Part shown: positions 6,848-7,096 of the stretch, one piece after another | Layout of the letters: each line of letters starts with the position of its first letter | How positions within the stretch are numbered: position 1 is the first letter of the stretch | Origin: Methylococcales bacterium | GTDB taxonomy: Bacteria > Pseudomonadota > Gammaproteobacteria > Methylococcales > Methylomonadaceae | DNA length: 7,096 nucleotides | Assembly: GCA_023146575.1 (NCBI GenBank) | Contig: JAGLBU010000058.1 | Location: 1 to 7,096 of the forward strand | Reading direction: 5' to 3' | Translations under genes and position numbers: made by a program | The notes under the pieces: model-generated | Seen by the model: the letters and a program-made list of their open reading frames with translations, nothing else | Told to the model about the DNA's origin: nothing | The model's database searches: none

Positions 6848-6856
6848 TATAAGTAC

Positions 6857-6940
6857 CTAAGCAAAAGTTTTATTAAATGAATCATGTTCAAACAATAAAG
6901 CATCGGCAGGTGTGTCTTGCTCCGTGTTTTTCCAAGCCAT
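6857..6940 (-). CDS. small ORF of 27 codons with good ribosome binding site, unknown
   Basis: On the minus strand ATG 6940-6938 opens a 27-residue frame ending at TAG 6859-6857. It starts MAWKNTEQDTPADALL and ends in HDSFNKTFA. AAGGAC (6952-6947, minus strand) lies 6 nt before the ATG, one of the better ribosome binding sites in the window. The peptide is acidic to neutral, soluble, without cysteine, signal peptide or membrane segment. It is convergent with the Lgt-like gene, with 9 nt between the stops. I do not recognise it. It could be a real small protein, a leader peptide, or the preserved N-terminus of a truncated gene. Confidence 0.4.
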   Translation of the reverse strand: MAWKNTEQDTPADALLFEHDSFNKTFA

Positions 6941-6946
6941 TTTTAT

Positions 6947-6952
6947 GTCCTT
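6947..6952 (-). promoter_or_regulatory. ribosome binding site of the 27-codon ORF
   Basis: The minus strand reads AAGGAC, 6 nt before ATG 6940, in an A-rich context. It is the main reason to take the short frame seriously. No well-spaced -35/-10 pair was found further upstream. Confidence 0.45.
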
Positions 6953-6977
6953 TTTTATGATGGCTCTTTTATCCTAT

Positions 6978-7002
6978 AAAATCACAGGTTACAAGTGATT
7001 TT
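6978..7002. repeat. 8-bp inverted repeat with 9-nt loop, plus a direct copy of one arm
   Basis: AAAATCAC (6978-6985) and GTGATTTT (6995-7002) are perfect complements around a 9-nt loop. AAGTGATTTTT occurs at 6993-7003 and again at 7021-7031. The site lies about 40-60 bp upstream of the small minus-strand ORF, so it could be an operator for it. It could also be a weak terminator for the plus-strand genes, though the stem is AT-rich and the T-run is short. Confidence 0.4.
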
Positions 7003-7051
7003 TGTGCAAAGGTCTCAATAAAGTGATTTTTACGAGAAATATATTTTACTG

Positions 7052-7074
7052 CATAAATTGAATGCCATAAATTG
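7052..7074. repeat. 9-bp direct repeat CATAAATTG, period 14
   Basis: CATAAATTG occurs at 7052-7060 and 7066-7074. It is AT-rich and short. It may be a binding site pair or chance, and no gene can be tied to it within the window. Confidence 0.3.
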
Positions 7075-7096
7075 CCGTCATTCCCAGTGTATAACC

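Overview
The window is AT-rich (roughly 40% GC by eye). It looks like chromosomal DNA of a gammaproteobacterium. Ffh is very close to the E. coli type, a ypjD-type gene lies divergently next to ffh as in E. coli, and the MFS gene is of the YajR type. A metallohydrolase of the type linked to PQQ-dependent alcohol oxidation hints at a methylotroph or methanotroph (Methylococcales-like), but that is inference from one gene.

Layout. On the minus strand, reading leftward from about 1757, are ypjD (a CcsA-family membrane protein) and, 5 nt behind it, a PD-(D/E)XK Rpn/transposase-like nuclease gene. A possible third minus-strand gene is cut by the left edge of the window. Diverging from ypjD across a 159-bp spacer is ffh, the SRP54-type GTPase of the signal recognition particle. 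It is followed 13 nt later by an exported MBL-fold zinc hydrolase, not by rpsP-rimM-trmD-rplS as in E. coli.

Bases 4201-4752 hold no intact gene. Most of this stretch (about 4259-4671) is a dead, internally deleted ISAs1-family insertion sequence. It still has matching 11-bp terminal inverted repeats and three recognisable transposase blocks, but the catalytic centre is gone. Right of it is a two-gene plus-strand unit: a YajR-like MFS transporter with a C-terminal ferredoxin-like domain (true start most likely TTG 4753, not the longer frame entering the IS end), then, after a single base, an Lgt-like membrane protein that lacks key catalytic residues of true Lgt.

The last 249 bp hold a convergent 27-codon minus-strand ORF with a good ribosome binding site, preceded by an inverted repeat and short direct repeats. 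Functionally the window mixes housekeeping protein targeting (ffh), membrane or cytochrome-assembly-like functions (ypjD), a periplasmic hydrolase, a transporter and accessory mobile-DNA-related genes. I found no CRISPR array, tRNA, rRNA or convincing defence system. The least explained items are the Lgt-like protein coupled to the transporter and the small ORF at the right end.
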